Shown here one piece after another: positions 32,192-41,164 of a stretch of DNA of 64,000 nucleotides. Numbering within the stretch: position 1 is the stretch's first letter; every line of letters starts with the position of its first letter. The notes under the pieces are model-generated. The model made no database searches, was not told the origin of the DNA, and was given only the letters and a program-made list of their open reading frames with translations. The DNA comes from Vescimonas fastidiosa (GTDB lineage Bacteria > Bacillota > Clostridia > Oscillospirales > Oscillospiraceae): contig NZ_AP023417.1 of NCBI RefSeq assembly GCF_018326305.1, positions 78,481 to 142,480 of the forward strand. Reading direction: 5' to 3'. The position numbers were made by a program, and so were the translations under genes.

Positions 32192-34105
32192 ATGCTGTTT
32201 CAGACCACACCCGCGCACGAGGAGCTGCGCGCCAAGATCCGAGCCTTTGCGGAGGAGGAGATCAAGCCTCTTGCATTCCTGCTGGATCAGAACAATGAAT
32301 TCCCTGACGAACCTGTCAAAAAGATGGGACAGCTGGGCTGGCTGGGGCTGCCATTCCCCAAGGAATACGGCGGCGCGGGCCTTGACATTCTCAGCTACGC
32401 CATGGCGGTGGAGGAGCTGGCCCGTGTGGACGGCGGTGCAGGCGTGATCCTCTCCGCCCACGTGTCGCTGGGCGCGTGGCCCATCTTCGCCTACGGCACG
32501 GAGGAGCAGAAGCAGAAGTATCTCGTGCCGCTGGCAAGAGGCGAGAAGTTGGGTGCCTTCGGCCTTACCGAGCCTAACGCAGGGTCGGACGCCGGCGGCA
32601 CGGAAACCACAGCACTGGACAAGGGCGACCACTACCTGCTCAACGGCGGCAAGATCTTCATCACCAACGCGCCCAAGGCGGACACCTATGTGGTATTCGC
32701 CGTCACCACGCCGGACATCGGCACCCGGGGCATCTCCGCCTTCATCGTGGAGAAGGGCTGGAAGGGCTTTGAATTCGGCGACCACTACGACAAGATGGGA
32801 ATTCGCTCCTCCTCCACGGCGGAGTTGATCTTCAACGACGTGAAGGTGCCCAAGGAGAACCTGCTGGGCAAGGAGGGCGACGGCTTTAAGATCGCCATGT
32901 CCACGCTGGACGGCGGCCGCATCGGTATCGCGGCGCAGGCGCTGGGTATCGCTCAGGGGGCCTTTGAGCACGCGCTGGCCTACGCCAAGGAGCGCGTCCA
33001 GTTCGGAAAGCCCATCGCGGCACAGCAGGCCGTTTCCTTCAAGCTGGCGGATATGGCCACCAAGCTGCGCTGCGCCCGCTTCCTCGTCTACTCCGCGGCG
33101 GAGCTGAAGGAGCAGCACGCCCCCTACGGCATGGAGTCCGCCATGGCGAAGATGTACGCCTCAGACATCGCACTGGAGGTCACCAACGACGCCGTGCAGA
33201 TCCACGGCGGCACCGGCTTCCTCAAGGGGATGGAGGTGGAGCGGGCCTACCGCGACGCCAAGATCACCACCATCTATGAGGGTACCAACGAGATCCAGCG
33301 GGTGGTCATCGCCTCCCATCTCATCGGCAGGCTGGGCAAGAGCAGCGGCGGCGAAAGCCGCTCAACGGCCAAGAAGCCCGCGCCCATCACCGGTATCCGC
33401 AAGCGCACCATCTTCCGGGAGGGCGACGCCGCCCAGCAGGTCAACGATCTGGTGGCGGCACTGAAAAAGGACGGCCATGACTTCTCCGTGGGTATCCCCA
33501 TGGATACGCCCATTCCCAAGGCGGAGCGTGTGGTCTCCGCCGGTAAGGGCATCGGCGAGAAGAAGAACATGAAGCTGGTGGAGGGCTTGGCCAAGGCCGC
33601 CGGCGCGGCTATCGGCTCCTCCCGTCCCGTGGCGGAGACGCTGAAATATCTGCCCCTTGACCGCTATGTGGGTATGTCCGGGCAGAAGTTCACCGGCAAC
33701 CTCTATATCGCCTGCGGCATCTCCGGCGCCACCCAGCACCTCAAGGGCATCAAGGATGCCTCCACCATCGTGGCCATCAATAAAAATGGCAACGCGCCTA
33801 TCTTCAAGAACTGCGACTACGGCATCGTGGGCGACGTGATGGAGATTTTGCCCCTGCTCACTGCCGCGATGGACAGCGGCGAGAAGCTGCCCGCGCCGCC
33901 GATGGTGAAGATGAAGCGTCCCACGCCGCCCAAGCCCACGCCCATCGGCGACACCTATGTGTGCGGCGGCTGCGGCTACGAATATGTGCCGGAGCTGGGC
34001 GACGAGGACGGCGAGATCGCGCCGGGTACATTGTTTGAGCAGCTCCCCGCCGACTGGGTATGCCCGGAGTGCGCGGAGGGCAAGGATCAATTTGTGAAGG
34101 CTTGA
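32192..34105 (+). CDS. Acyl-CoA dehydrogenase - EtfA C-terminal domain - rubredoxin fusion
   Basis: A 637-residue three-part flavoprotein; ATG at 32192 with AAGGAGG upstream. Residues 1-380 are a full acyl-CoA dehydrogenase ([14 protein letters not shown] flavin motif, [16 protein letters not shown], and [12 protein letters not shown] carrying the Glu base as in short-chain enzymes). Residues about 437-563 are the FAD-binding C-terminal domain of ETF alpha ([39 protein letters not shown]). Residues about 588-637 are a rubredoxin with CGGC and CPEC iron ligands. Electrons could thus pass from an acyl-CoA through two flavins to rubredoxin within one chain. The next gene is a flavodiiron protein, the classical rubredoxin-fed O2/NO reductase. 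Confidence 0.93.
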   Translation: MLFQTTPAHEELRAKIRAFAEEEIKPLAFLLDQNNEFPDEPVKKMGQLGWLGLPFPKEYGGAGLDILSYAMAVEELARVDGGAGVILSAHVSLGAWPIFAYGTEEQKQKYLVPLARGEKLGAFGLTEPNAGSDAGGTETTALDKGDHYLLNGGKIFITNAPKADTYVVFAVTTPDIGTRGISAFIVEKGWKGFEFGDHYDKMGIRSSSTAELIFNDVKVPKENLLGKEGDGFKIAMSTLDGGRIGIAAQALGIAQGAFEHALAYAKERVQFGKPIAAQQAVSFKLADMATKLRCARFLVYSAAELKEQHAPYGMESAMAKMYASDIALEVTNDAVQIHGGTGFLKGMEVERAYRDAKITTIYEGTNEIQRVVIASHLIGRLGKSSGGESRSTAKKPAPITGIRKRTIFREGDAAQQVNDLVAALKKDGHDFSVGIPMDTPIPKAERVVSAGKGIGEKKNMKLVEGLAKAAGAAIGSSRPVAETLKYLPLDRYVGMSGQKFTGNLYIACGISGATQHLKGIKDASTIVAINKNGNAPIFKNCDYGIVGDVMEILPLLTAAMDSGEKLPAPPMVKMKRPTPPKPTPIGDTYVCGGCGYEYVPELGDEDGEIAPGTLFEQLPADWVCPECAEGKDQFVKA

Positions 34106-34123
34106 GCCGGGAGGGTATGAGAT

Positions 34124-35335
34124 ATGTATTGTGTGCGTAATGTGACCAGCGACCTCTACTGGGTGGGTGCCAACGACCACCGCCTTGCCTTGTTTGAAAA
34201 CTGCTTCCCCATTCCCCGCGGCGTCAGCTACAACGCCTACTGTCTGCTGGACGAGAAAACGGTGCTGTTCGACACCGTGGACTGGTCCGCCTGCCGCCAG
34301 CTGCTGGAGAACCTGAACCACGTCCTGAACGGGCGGGAGCTGGACTATCTGCTCATCAACCACCTGGAGCCGGATCACGCCGCCTGCATCGAGGAGATCC
34401 TGCTGCGGCACCCCAAGGTGAAGGTCATCTCCAACGAAAAGGCCTTCATGCTCATGCGGCAGTTCGGCTTCCACGTGGACGACCACGAGTGCATCGAGGT
34501 GAAGGAGGGGGACACCTTCTCCTTCGGCCGGCACACCGTCACCTTTGTGGGCGCGCCCATGGTGCATTGGCCGGAGGCCATGGTGACCTTCGATGTTACC
34601 GACGGCGTGCTGTTCTCCGCCGACGCCTTCGGCACCTTCGGCGCGCTGGACGGCAAGCTGTTTGCCGACGAGGTGGACTTTGAGCGGGACTGGCTGGACG
34701 ATGCCCGCCGCTATCTCACCAACATCGTGGGCAAGTACGGCCCCCACATCCAGCTCCTGCTGAAAAAGGCCGGCGGGATCCTGGATCAGATCAGGTATAT
34801 CTGCCCCCTCCACGGCCCGGTGTGGCGGGAGAAGCTGGGCTGGTTCATTGAGAAGTACGACACGTGGAGCCGGTACGCGCCGGAGGAAAAGGGCGTGCTG
34901 ATCGTCTACGCCTCCATGTACGGCAACACGGAGAACGCGGCGCAGGCACTTGCGGCACGGCTCTGCGACAAGGGCATGCGCCGTGTGGCGCTGTACGACG
35001 TGTCCTCCACCCATGTGTCCCAGTTGATCTCCGAGGCGTTCAAGTACAGCCACATCGTGCTGGCCTCGGTGACCTACAATCTGGGCATCTACCCCGCCAT
35101 GCACGACTTCCTTATGGACATGAAGGCGTTGAACCTGCAAAACCGTACCTTTGCCCTCATTGAAAACGGCTCATGGGCGGTGAAGTCCGGCGACCTCATG
35201 CAAAAATTCGTCAACGACGAGCTGAAGAACATGACGGTGCTCAACGAGCGGCTCAGTCTTGCCTCCTCGCTGGGGGAGGACAAGGCCGTTGAGCTGGAAA
35301 CGCTGGCGGACGCGATTTTGGAGTCCGTGCAGTGA
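34124..35335 (+). CDS. Flavodiiron protein (O2/NO reductase, FprA type)
   Basis: A 403-residue class A flavodiiron protein. The metallo-beta-lactamase domain carries the diiron ligands H80-x-E82-x-D84-H85 (NHLEPDHAACIEE), then the His of APMVHWPEAM, the Asp of SADAFGTFG and the His of CPLHGPVW. The flavodoxin domain (about 255-400) has the FMN loop YASMYGNTENAAQ. Such proteins reduce O2 to water or NO to N2O with electrons from rubredoxin. It lies 18 bp after the dehydrogenase-rubredoxin fusion and shares its transcript, which ends at the terminator 35406-35444. A second flavodiiron gene follows at 36462. Confidence 0.95.
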   Translation: MYCVRNVTSDLYWVGANDHRLALFENCFPIPRGVSYNAYCLLDEKTVLFDTVDWSACRQLLENLNHVLNGRELDYLLINHLEPDHAACIEEILLRHPKVKVISNEKAFMLMRQFGFHVDDHECIEVKEGDTFSFGRHTVTFVGAPMVHWPEAMVTFDVTDGVLFSADAFGTFGALDGKLFADEVDFERDWLDDARRYLTNIVGKYGPHIQLLLKKAGGILDQIRYICPLHGPVWREKLGWFIEKYDTWSRYAPEEKGVLIVYASMYGNTENAAQALAARLCDKGMRRVALYDVSSTHVSQLISEAFKYSHIVLASVTYNLGIYPAMHDFLMDMKALNLQNRTFALIENGSWAVKSGDLMQKFVNDELKNMTVLNERLSLASSLGEDKAVELETLADAILESVQ

Positions 35336-35405
35336 CCGGCGCAGGGAGTGAAAGAAAGAAATAGGCTGCCGCCTCCCTGCCGGGGAGACCGCATTCCGCG
35401 AGATG

Positions 35406-35444
35406 GGGCGGACAAGCACGATCCCGCGCTTGTCCGCCCTTTTT
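35406..35444 (+). terminator. Terminator of the Rrf2-fusion-flavodiiron operon
   Basis: GGGCGGACAAGC (35406-35417) pairs perfectly with GCTTGTCCGCCC (35428-35439), then five T. It marks the end of the operon starting at 31676. Confidence 0.93.
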
Positions 35445-35504
35445 CCAAAAGAGGCACAGCAAGTCAGAACGTAACAAAACGAGTTTCGGAAAGGAGATGC
35501 TACC

Positions 35505-36368
35505 ATGAATTACAGTGCTATGATCCAAAACCGCAAGTCCGTTCGCGCCTTTCGCGGAAAGGAGGTGCCGAACGAGGCACTCGCCCAGCTTCGCACCTAC
35601 TACGAAAAGACCTGCCCCCGCCTTGTTCCGGAGATCGCCACGGAGCTGATCGTGCTGGATAAGGACGCGCAGCCGGCACTGGAAAGCTCCGCGGGCTACC
35701 AGCAGTTCCTCATCGGTGCGCCGCACTATCTGCTCCTTATGTCCGCCCGGCACATCCACGCAGGCGTCAACGCCGGGTACATGATGGAGGATCTTGTCCT
35801 CAAGCTGACGGAGCTGGACATCGACACCTGCTGGCTGACCTTTACCGACAGCGACAAGATCAAAAAGGCTCTGTCCCTTACCACCCCGCTGGAGGTGGCG
35901 GCCATCGTGGCCTTCGGCTACGGGGAAAAGACGGCGAAAAAGCTGCGGATGAACATTCAGAGCATGTCGCAGATCGACGTGCAGGCCGAGCAGCAGTATT
36001 ACGCGCCGAAAAAGAGCGTGCATGAGCTGGTTCACATGGAAAGCTGGAGCAACAAGTCCGGTCTTGATGAAATGATGGACTTCTATGACGATATGCTCTG
36101 GCAGGCATTCTACGCCGCCTCCCTGTCCCCCAGCTACCTCAACCGCCAGCCCTACGGCTTCCTTGTCCGCGGCCACAGCATCTATCTGGTGCAGCAGGAG
36201 GACGCCTACACCGACAACCTTGACGCCGCGCTGGATCTGGGCATCGTGCTGCTCCACTTCTCCGCTGTCGCCTCCCGGTGGGCGGGAGAGGTGCGCTGGG
36301 AGCTTTCTCCGGATGCGCCGGACGGCCTGCCCGCAGGGCATCGCGCGGCGGCCGTGTGCCGGGTGTAG
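35505..36368 (+). CDS. Nitroreductase-family protein
   Basis: A 287-residue flavoprotein; ATG at 35505 after GGAAAGGAG. The N-terminal half begins like FMN-dependent nitroreductases (NYSAMIQNRKSVRAFRGKEV). The second half (about 195-275) holds a second nitroreductase-like lobe (AASLSPSYLNRQPYGFLVRG ... ALDLGIVLLHF), as in the fused TM-nitroreductase type. These enzymes use NAD(P)H to reduce nitro compounds, quinones or flavins. Placement between two flavodiiron genes suggests a role in redox or oxygen defence, perhaps supplying electrons. Substrate unknown. Confidence 0.85.
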   Translation: MNYSAMIQNRKSVRAFRGKEVPNEALAQLRTYYEKTCPRLVPEIATELIVLDKDAQPALESSAGYQQFLIGAPHYLLLMSARHIHAGVNAGYMMEDLVLKLTELDIDTCWLTFTDSDKIKKALSLTTPLEVAAIVAFGYGEKTAKKLRMNIQSMSQIDVQAEQQYYAPKKSVHELVHMESWSNKSGLDEMMDFYDDMLWQAFYAASLSPSYLNRQPYGFLVRGHSIYLVQQEDAYTDNLDAALDLGIVLLHFSAVASRWAGEVRWELSPDAPDGLPAGHRAAAVCRV

Positions 36369-36461
36369 CGGAGCTGCTTCCGTCCCTATTGGGGCATTCG
36401 ATTCAGATAGAAAAACCGGATAATGCCGGTTCCAAACAGAAGATCAGGAGGTGTTTTTCCG

Positions 36462-37643
36462 ATGGCCATTCGAACGGTAACGGATGCGATCCGCTATGTA
36501 GGGGCGGACGACAACACATTGACACTCTTTGAAAACCAGTACCCCGTCCAGCCTATGGGAGTGAGCTACAACTCCTATGTCATTCTGGATGAGAAGATCG
36601 CCGTGATGGACAGCGTGGACGCACGGGCGGCGGAGGAATGGCTTTCCAATGTAGCGCAGGTGTTGGAGGGGCGTAGCCCCGACTATCTTGTGGTCACACA
36701 CATGGAGCCGGATCATTCCGGCAGCCTCATGCATCTGGCGCAAAGGTACCCGGAGATGAAGCTCGTGGGAAATGCGAAAACATTTACCATGATCAAGCAG
36801 TTCTTCGGCACAGGTGCGCTGACGGAGGGCCGTATGCTGGAGGTCGGCGAAGGAGATACGCTTTCCTTGGGTACGCACCGACTGCGCTTCCTGATGGCGC
36901 CGATGGTACACTGGCCGGAGGTAATGACAGCGTATGAGGAAACGGAAAAGATCCTGTTTTCAGCGGATGCCTTTGGCCGCTTCGGCGCACTGGAGCGGAC
37001 TGCCCGCGCCCCGTGGGCGCCGCAGGCGCGGCGGTATTATTACAATATCGTCGGGAAATACGGCGCACAGGTGCAGGCTCTGCTGAAAAAGGTCTCCGCA
37101 CTGGAGATCAAAACGATCTGCCCGCTCCATGGCCCGATGCTCACAGAGGGGTTGGAGGAGTATCTGCAGCTTTATGACCTGTGGTCACAGTGGAAACCGG
37201 AGGAACCGAAGAGCATACTGATCGCGCATGCGTCCATCCACGGAAACACCGCCCGCGCGTCGGAGACCCTAAAGGGTAAGCTGGAGGGAAAAGGCGTGCG
37301 AGTTACCTTGTGCGATTTGACAGTGACAGACCTCTCCTATGCCGTGACCAGCGCATTCTACTGCGGGAAGCTGGTGTTGGCCAGCTCCACCTATGACGGA
37401 GGACTGTTTCCACCCATGAAGGCCTTTTTGGAGCATTTGCAGGCCAAGGGCTTTCGGAGCCGCCGGGTCGGCTTGATGGAAAACGGATCCTGGGCACCCG
37501 CCGCTGCGCGGCTGATGCGCGCCGAGCTGGAAAAGATGAAGGATCTCCGACTGTGCGAAACGGAGGTATCGCTGCGCGGCGCACTGAACCAAACCAGTGA
37601 GGCGCAGATGGATGCTCTGGTGGCTGAGCTCTGCGCGGAGTAG
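36462..37643 (+). CDS. Second flavodiiron protein
   Basis: A 393-residue paralogue of the protein at 34124; I use the ATG at 36462 (ATCAGGAGGTG upstream) rather than an in-frame start at 36423. Diiron ligands are kept in THMEPDHSGSL, APMVHWPEVM, SADAFGRFG and CPLHGPML, and the flavodoxin loop reads HASIHGNTARASE. The two copies are clearly diverged, so this is not a recent duplication. They may split O2 and NO reduction or respond to different signals. A bidirectional terminator follows at 37778. Confidence 0.94.
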   Translation: MAIRTVTDAIRYVGADDNTLTLFENQYPVQPMGVSYNSYVILDEKIAVMDSVDARAAEEWLSNVAQVLEGRSPDYLVVTHMEPDHSGSLMHLAQRYPEMKLVGNAKTFTMIKQFFGTGALTEGRMLEVGEGDTLSLGTHRLRFLMAPMVHWPEVMTAYEETEKILFSADAFGRFGALERTARAPWAPQARRYYYNIVGKYGAQVQALLKKVSALEIKTICPLHGPMLTEGLEEYLQLYDLWSQWKPEEPKSILIAHASIHGNTARASETLKGKLEGKGVRVTLCDLTVTDLSYAVTSAFYCGKLVLASSTYDGGLFPPMKAFLEHLQAKGFRSRRVGLMENGSWAPAAARLMRAELEKMKDLRLCETEVSLRGALNQTSEAQMDALVAELCAE

Positions 37644-37777
37644 GCGGAGGGAGACCGGACGGTATGCCAGCGCCGAGGCTGGCTTCGTCCAGCCACCCGA
37701 TACTTCAAAAGTGAAACGGCGTTGCTGATTTAGACGGCAATATGGTGCTGCGTGAGGCTGAAGCCTTGAGAATGGAT

Positions 37778-37816
37778 AAAAGCGCAGCCGCAGATGTTCT
37801 CTGCGGCTGCGCTTTT
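37778..37816. terminator. Bidirectional terminator
   Basis: AAAAGCGCAGCCGCAG (37778-37793) pairs with CTGCGGCTGCGCTTTT (37801-37816). A-run on one side and T-run on the other, so it serves both the flavodiiron gene and the convergent ClbS-like pseudogene. Confidence 0.93.
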
Positions 37817-37835
37817 TGCTGCACTTCCTTGCAAT

Positions 37836-38354
37836 TTACAGCACTGCCTTTTTCCATTTCCTGATCTTCGTCCGAAACGTTCCGAAGGGCGCGACGGTAT
37901 TGACGTGGATAAATTTGTAAACCTCCCACACCGCTGTTTTGGTGGCGTCATCCGCCCACCGTCTCATGTGCGGCTGGAACAGCTCCTCCTCGCTCATGGA
38001 ATCGATCATGGTCTGGATAGCGGCGATATTTTCACATAATTTGCCCTTCAATTCCGCCAAGGACAAATGGGCGTAGGTGTCCGTGAACCATTAGTACAGG
38101 CCGCCCAGCTGGTTCCACTTGAACTGCTCCGACGGTGTTTTCGCGTCCATTCCGCGCTTCTCGTCAGCCTCCCAGCTCAAAAGCAGCGTTGTCCATCCCA
38201 CCTGATACGCAAGATTCTCTGCCGGTGTCCTGTCCACACCGGGTACTCTTTTATCCTTCAGGGCTTCCGGGACCGTATCAAACTCAGAAATGTACTTTTC
38301 AAAGCTCTGACGGATCTCGCTTTTGAGATCCTCTTTATCCCTGTATGTTCTCAA
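37836..38354 (-). pseudogene. ClbS/DfsB-type (DUF1706) protein with one internal stop codon
   Basis: The frame from 38354 encodes 87 residues of a DUF1706 four-helix protein and stops at TAA (38091-38093). The same frame continues at once with WFTDTYAHLSLAELKGKL and runs in frame to 37836, giving the normal family length of about 172. The expected residue at the stop is Gln (LGGLYQWF), so a single CAA-to-TAA change explains it. ClbS itself is the colibactin-resistance protein and relatives are DinB-like. The break is probably recent because nothing else has decayed; a sequencing error is also possible. Confidence 0.88.
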
Positions 38355-38365
38355 GACAGTCTCCT

Positions 38366-39289
38366 TTACCGGTTCTCCGCCAGATATTCTTCCGCGTAGT
38401 GGACAGCCACCGCGCCGTCCGATACGGCGGTGACCACCTGCCGCAGCGCCTTGGTGCGCACGTCGCCCGCGGCGAACACACCGGGGAGACTGGTTCGGGT
38501 GGATTCGTCCGCGATGATGTAGCCGGACTTGTCCAGTGCCAGCTCGCGTCGGAACAGCTCCGTCGCCGGGGCACGTCCCACGCTGATGAACACGCCGTCG
38601 CAGGCGAGGTCATGTTCCGCGTCGGTGTTGACATCTTTTAGCCGAAGCCCCGTCAGGCGGCTGTCGTGCAGCAGAGCGGAAACGGTGCTGTTCCAGCAAA
38701 ATTCTACGTTGGGCGCGTTCATCAACGGCTCATGATAGACCTTCGTAGCCCGCAGGCTGTCCCGGCGGTGAATGAGGTAGACCTTTTTTGCAATGCGGGA
38801 CAGGGTCAGGGCATCTGCCGCAGCAGAGTTGCCGCCGCCCACCACCGCCACGGTCTTGCCCCGATAGGGCGCGCCGTCGCAGGCGGCGCAGTAGTGAACG
38901 CCCTTGCCAACGAGTGCCTCCTCGCCGGGAACGCCCAGGGGGCGGGGTGTCGCGCCGGTGGCGATGACCACCGTGCGGCTCTGAAAGACGCCCTCGCTGG
39001 TGTCCAAGGTCTTGATCCTCCCGGAAAGGCTTGCCTTGTAGACCTCCGCCAGCTCCGTCACCGCACCGAAGCGCTCGGCGCTCTGCTGCATTTTTTCGCC
39101 CAGCGTAAAGCCATCGATGCCGTCCTCGAAGCCGGGGTAGTTGTCGATCTGCTCCGTCAGCGCCATCTGCCCGCCGGCGGAGAGCTTTTCCAGCACCAGC
39201 GTGGAAAGCCCGGCACGGGCGGCGTACAGGGCGGCGGTGTATCCGGCGGGGCCGCCGCCGATGATGATCATATCATAGATCCGCTCCAT
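38366..39289 (-). CDS. trxB: Thioredoxin reductase
   Basis: A 307-residue NAD(P)H-dependent flavoenzyme that reduces thioredoxin. The ATG at 39289 begins MERIYDMIIIGGGPAGYTA with the FAD dinucleotide motif. The redox site reads HYCAACDGAPYRGK (about 131-144), where CAAC replaces the commoner CATC. The NAD(P)H motif is GGGNSAAADAL, and the C-terminal FAD motif is PGVFAAGDVRTK. It starts 10 bp after the thioredoxin stop codon, so the two genes and the Rrf2 gene before them form one leftward operon from the promoter at 40102-40130. Confidence 0.95.
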   Translation of the reverse strand: MERIYDMIIIGGGPAGYTAALYAARAGLSTLVLEKLSAGGQMALTEQIDNYPGFEDGIDGFTLGEKMQQSAERFGAVTELAEVYKASLSGRIKTLDTSEGVFQSRTVVIATGATPRPLGVPGEEALVGKGVHYCAACDGAPYRGKTVAVVGGGNSAAADALTLSRIAKKVYLIHRRDSLRATKVYHEPLMNAPNVEFCWNSTVSALLHDSRLTGLRLKDVNTDAEHDLACDGVFISVGRAPATELFRRELALDKSGYIIADESTRTSLPGVFAAGDVRTKALRQVVTAVSDGAVAVHYAEEYLAENR

Positions 39290-39299
39290 AGCCACGCCC

Positions 39300-39620
39300 T
39301 CACTGCGCCAGCGTTTCCCGGATAAATGTCTCAATGGCCGCCTTGGAGCCAGGCGCGACAATGGAGCCGAGCACCTCGCCGTTCTTGAAGAGCATCAGCG
39401 TGGGGATGGTGTCGATGCCGAAGCGCTCGATGAGCTGCGGCTCCTCGTCGTAGTTGATCTTGCCAGCGATGAGCGTGTCGGCGTACTGCTCACCCACCTT
39501 GTCAAAGGCCGGGGCAATACGGCGGCAGTAGGGGCACCACTGGGCCCAGAAATCCACCAGCACGGGCTTGTCCGCATGCAGGACGTCATTTTCAAAGCTG
39601 TTGGTCGTAATGGTAAGCAT
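39300..39620 (-). CDS. trxA: Thioredoxin with CPYC active site
   Basis: A 106-residue thioredoxin; ATG at 39620 after AGGAGGATATACG. The active site is WAQWCPYCRRIAP (about 25-37), with CPYC as in glutaredoxins instead of the usual CGPC. The cis-Pro loop IDTIPTLMLFKNGE (about 69-82) is normal. The altered dipeptide should change its redox potential or partner choice. It is encoded just before its reductase and after an Rrf2 regulator, within a block of oxygen-defence genes. Confidence 0.95.
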   Translation of the reverse strand: MLTITTNSFENDVLHADKPVLVDFWAQWCPYCRRIAPAFDKVGEQYADTLIAGKINYDEEPQLIERFGIDTIPTLMLFKNGEVLGSIVAPGSKAAIETFIRETLAQ

Positions 39621-39631
39621 CGTATATCCTC

Positions 39632-40048
39632 CTATTTCTGTGCAAAAAGTTGTGTTTCAATATCTGTGATCGTGATGTGCGAGAGGTAGGCGGCGCACTG
39701 CTCGTTCATCTGCCGGTACAGCGCGTCCATCACGCCTGCCATACCGGAGCAGATGGCGCAGTCCCGGTCAATGTCCCCGCTGTGCCACGCGCAGTCCACA
39801 AAGCGGGTATTTATCGCCTCCGCCACCTGCCGGAGAGAAAGGGCTGCGGGGTCGGTGCAAAGGCGATAGCCGCCGTCCAGACCCTCCCGGGTCTCCACCA
39901 TTCCCGCCTTTTTCAGCCCCGCCAGCACCCGACGAACGCGGGTGGGGTTGGTGCAGATGTTCTCCGCCAGAGCCTCGCTGCTGAGAGAGCGTCCGCTGTG
40001 GCTCAGGCAGACCAGCGCGTGAACCGCCAGATTAAAGGAACTGTCCAT
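39632..40048 (-). CDS. Rrf2-family regulator of the thioredoxin operon
   Basis: A 138-residue winged-helix protein. I start at the ATG at 40048 (MDSSFNLAVHALVCL), 7 nt after GGAGG; the ATG at 40054 is too close. The HTH (SSEALAENICTNPTRVRRVL) and wing (ETREGLDGGYRL) are typical. The Cys-rich segment VDCAWHSGDIDRDCAICSG (about 93-111) gives three cysteines placed as in Fe-S or NO-sensing members. It is the first gene of the trxA-trxB operon and probably controls its own promoter, which contains an ACAGT-4-ACTGT dyad (40087-40100). Confidence 0.9.
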   Translation of the reverse strand: MDSSFNLAVHALVCLSHSGRSLSSEALAENICTNPTRVRRVLAGLKKAGMVETREGLDGGYRLCTDPAALSLRQVAEAINTRFVDCAWHSGDIDRDCAICSGMAGVMDALYRQMNEQCAAYLSHITITDIETQLFAQK

Positions 40049-40086
40049 GGTCATCCCTCCTGCGATAATCTGTGCTTGTGGCAAGT

Positions 40087-40130
40087 ACAGTTTCTACTGT
40101 GACTATAACAGATACAGTTCGGCGTGTCAA
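40087..40130 (-). promoter_or_regulatory. Promoter and dyad for the rrf2-trxA-trxB operon
   Basis: On the reverse strand: TTGACA (40125-40130), 17-nt spacer, TATAGT (40102-40107). An ACAGT/ACTGT dyad lies just downstream at 40087-40100, in position to block transcription. Confidence 0.82.
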
Positions 40131-40170
40131 GCTTTTTCGTCAATTTTTCAGCGGAAGCCCTCCATAGCTG

Positions 40171-40227
40171 TTGACAACAGGGCGAATATGCGTATAATGG
40201 AAAACAAGAATAAGAATAGTTCTTATT
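40171..40227 (+). promoter_or_regulatory. Promoter and Fur/PerR-type operator of the fur-ferritin operon
   Basis: TTGACA (40171-40176), 16-nt spacer, TATAAT (40193-40198). A 19-bp palindrome AATAAGAA-TAG-TTCTTATT lies at 40209-40227, just after the start point. The A/T-rich dyad suits Fur-family binding and suggests autorepression. Confidence 0.85.
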
Positions 40228-40242
40228 TTGGAGGGGCGCAGT

Positions 40243-40632
40243 ATGCCGAAATACGCAGAGGAGATATTGGCCGCCGTAACGGAGCTGCAGCAGCATCCCA
40301 CGGCGGAGCAGGTGTTCCTGGAGATGAAGAGGGAGCATCCCAGCATCGCTCTGGGTACGGTATATAAGCACCTGAACGGTTTGGCGGAGGAGGGGCTTTT
40401 GCTCCGCATCACCGAGCAGGGTTCGCCGGACCGGTACGACCGGACGGAACGACATGATCACCTGATTTGCAGCCGGTGCGGGAAAATCGCGGACGTTCAC
40501 CTGCCGGATATACAGAGCCGGATCGAGCACGCGCTGGGACGGGAGATCCTCTCGTATGATCTTAAAATCAGGTATATCTGTCCCGATTGCAGGAAACAGG
40601 AAGAAAACAACGCTGAAGGAGGCACCCAATGA
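40243..40632 (+). CDS. Fur-family regulator, probably PerR
   Basis: A 129-residue metal-dependent repressor started at the ATG at 40243 (GGAGGGG upstream). The winged helix (PTAEQVFLEMKREHPSIALG) is followed by the metal-binding dimer domain with TERHDHLICSRCGKIADVHLP (about 71-91) and a second CPDC near the C-terminus. The two CxxC pairs form the structural zinc site. The short length, the ferritin partner and the oxygen-defence setting favour PerR (peroxide sensing) over Fur. The palindrome at 40209-40227 is its likely operator. It overlaps ferritin by 4 bp. Confidence 0.9.
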   Translation: MPKYAEEILAAVTELQQHPTAEQVFLEMKREHPSIALGTVYKHLNGLAEEGLLLRITEQGSPDRYDRTERHDHLICSRCGKIADVHLPDIQSRIEHALGREILSYDLKIRYICPDCRKQEENNAEGGTQ

Positions 40633-41138
40633 ACGCTAATGTATCGAAGCTGCTCAACGAGCAAATCAACAAGGAGTTCTACTCCGCCTATCTGTATCTG
40701 GATTTTGCCAACTACTACGCCGCCGTGGGCTTAGACGGCTTTGAGAACTGGTACCGGGTACAGGCGCAGGAGGAGCGGGATCACGCCATGCTGTTCTATC
40801 AGTATTTGCAGAATAACGGCGAGGGCGTCACCTTTGAGGCTATCGCAAAGCCGGAGTGGGAACGAGGCGACCACATGACCCCGCTGAAGAAAGCGCTGGA
40901 GCATGAGAAGCTGGTCACCGCCAGCATCGACGCCATCTACGCCGCCGCGTATGAGGCCAGGGACTTCCGCGCCATGCAGATGCTGGACTGGTTCATTAAG
41001 GAGCAGGGCGAGGAGGAGAAGAACGCCGCCGATCTTATCACCAAAATGGAGCTGTTCGGCGGTGACAGCAAGGGGCTGTATATGCTCAACAGCGAGCTGA
41101 AGGCACGGGTCTACACAGCGCCCTCGCTGGTGTTGTAA
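40629..41138 (+). CDS. ftnA: Ferritin
   Basis: A 169-residue non-haem ferritin that oxidises Fe(II) and stores iron, limiting hydroxyl-radical chemistry. Ferroxidase residues are visible in NEQINKEFYSAYLYLDFA (about 10-27), QEERDHAMLFYQYL (about 47-60) and KEQGEEEKNAADL (about 124-136). The start overlaps the regulator stop by 4 bp, so the two are co-translated. Derepression by PerR under peroxide stress would raise ferritin. Confidence 0.95.
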   Translation: MNANVSKLLNEQINKEFYSAYLYLDFANYYAAVGLDGFENWYRVQAQEERDHAMLFYQYLQNNGEGVTFEAIAKPEWERGDHMTPLKKALEHEKLVTASIDAIYAAAYEARDFRAMQMLDWFIKEQGEEEKNAADLITKMELFGGDSKGLYMLNSELKARVYTAPSLVL

Positions 41139-41164
41139 GCCCTGCGCGGCTGCGGGCCTTCGCA

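Noticed and set aside
38091..38093. Recoding of the in-frame TAA in the ClbS-like gene
   Set aside because: TAA is not a selenocysteine or pyrrolysine codon in known systems; a nonsense mutation or read error is simpler.
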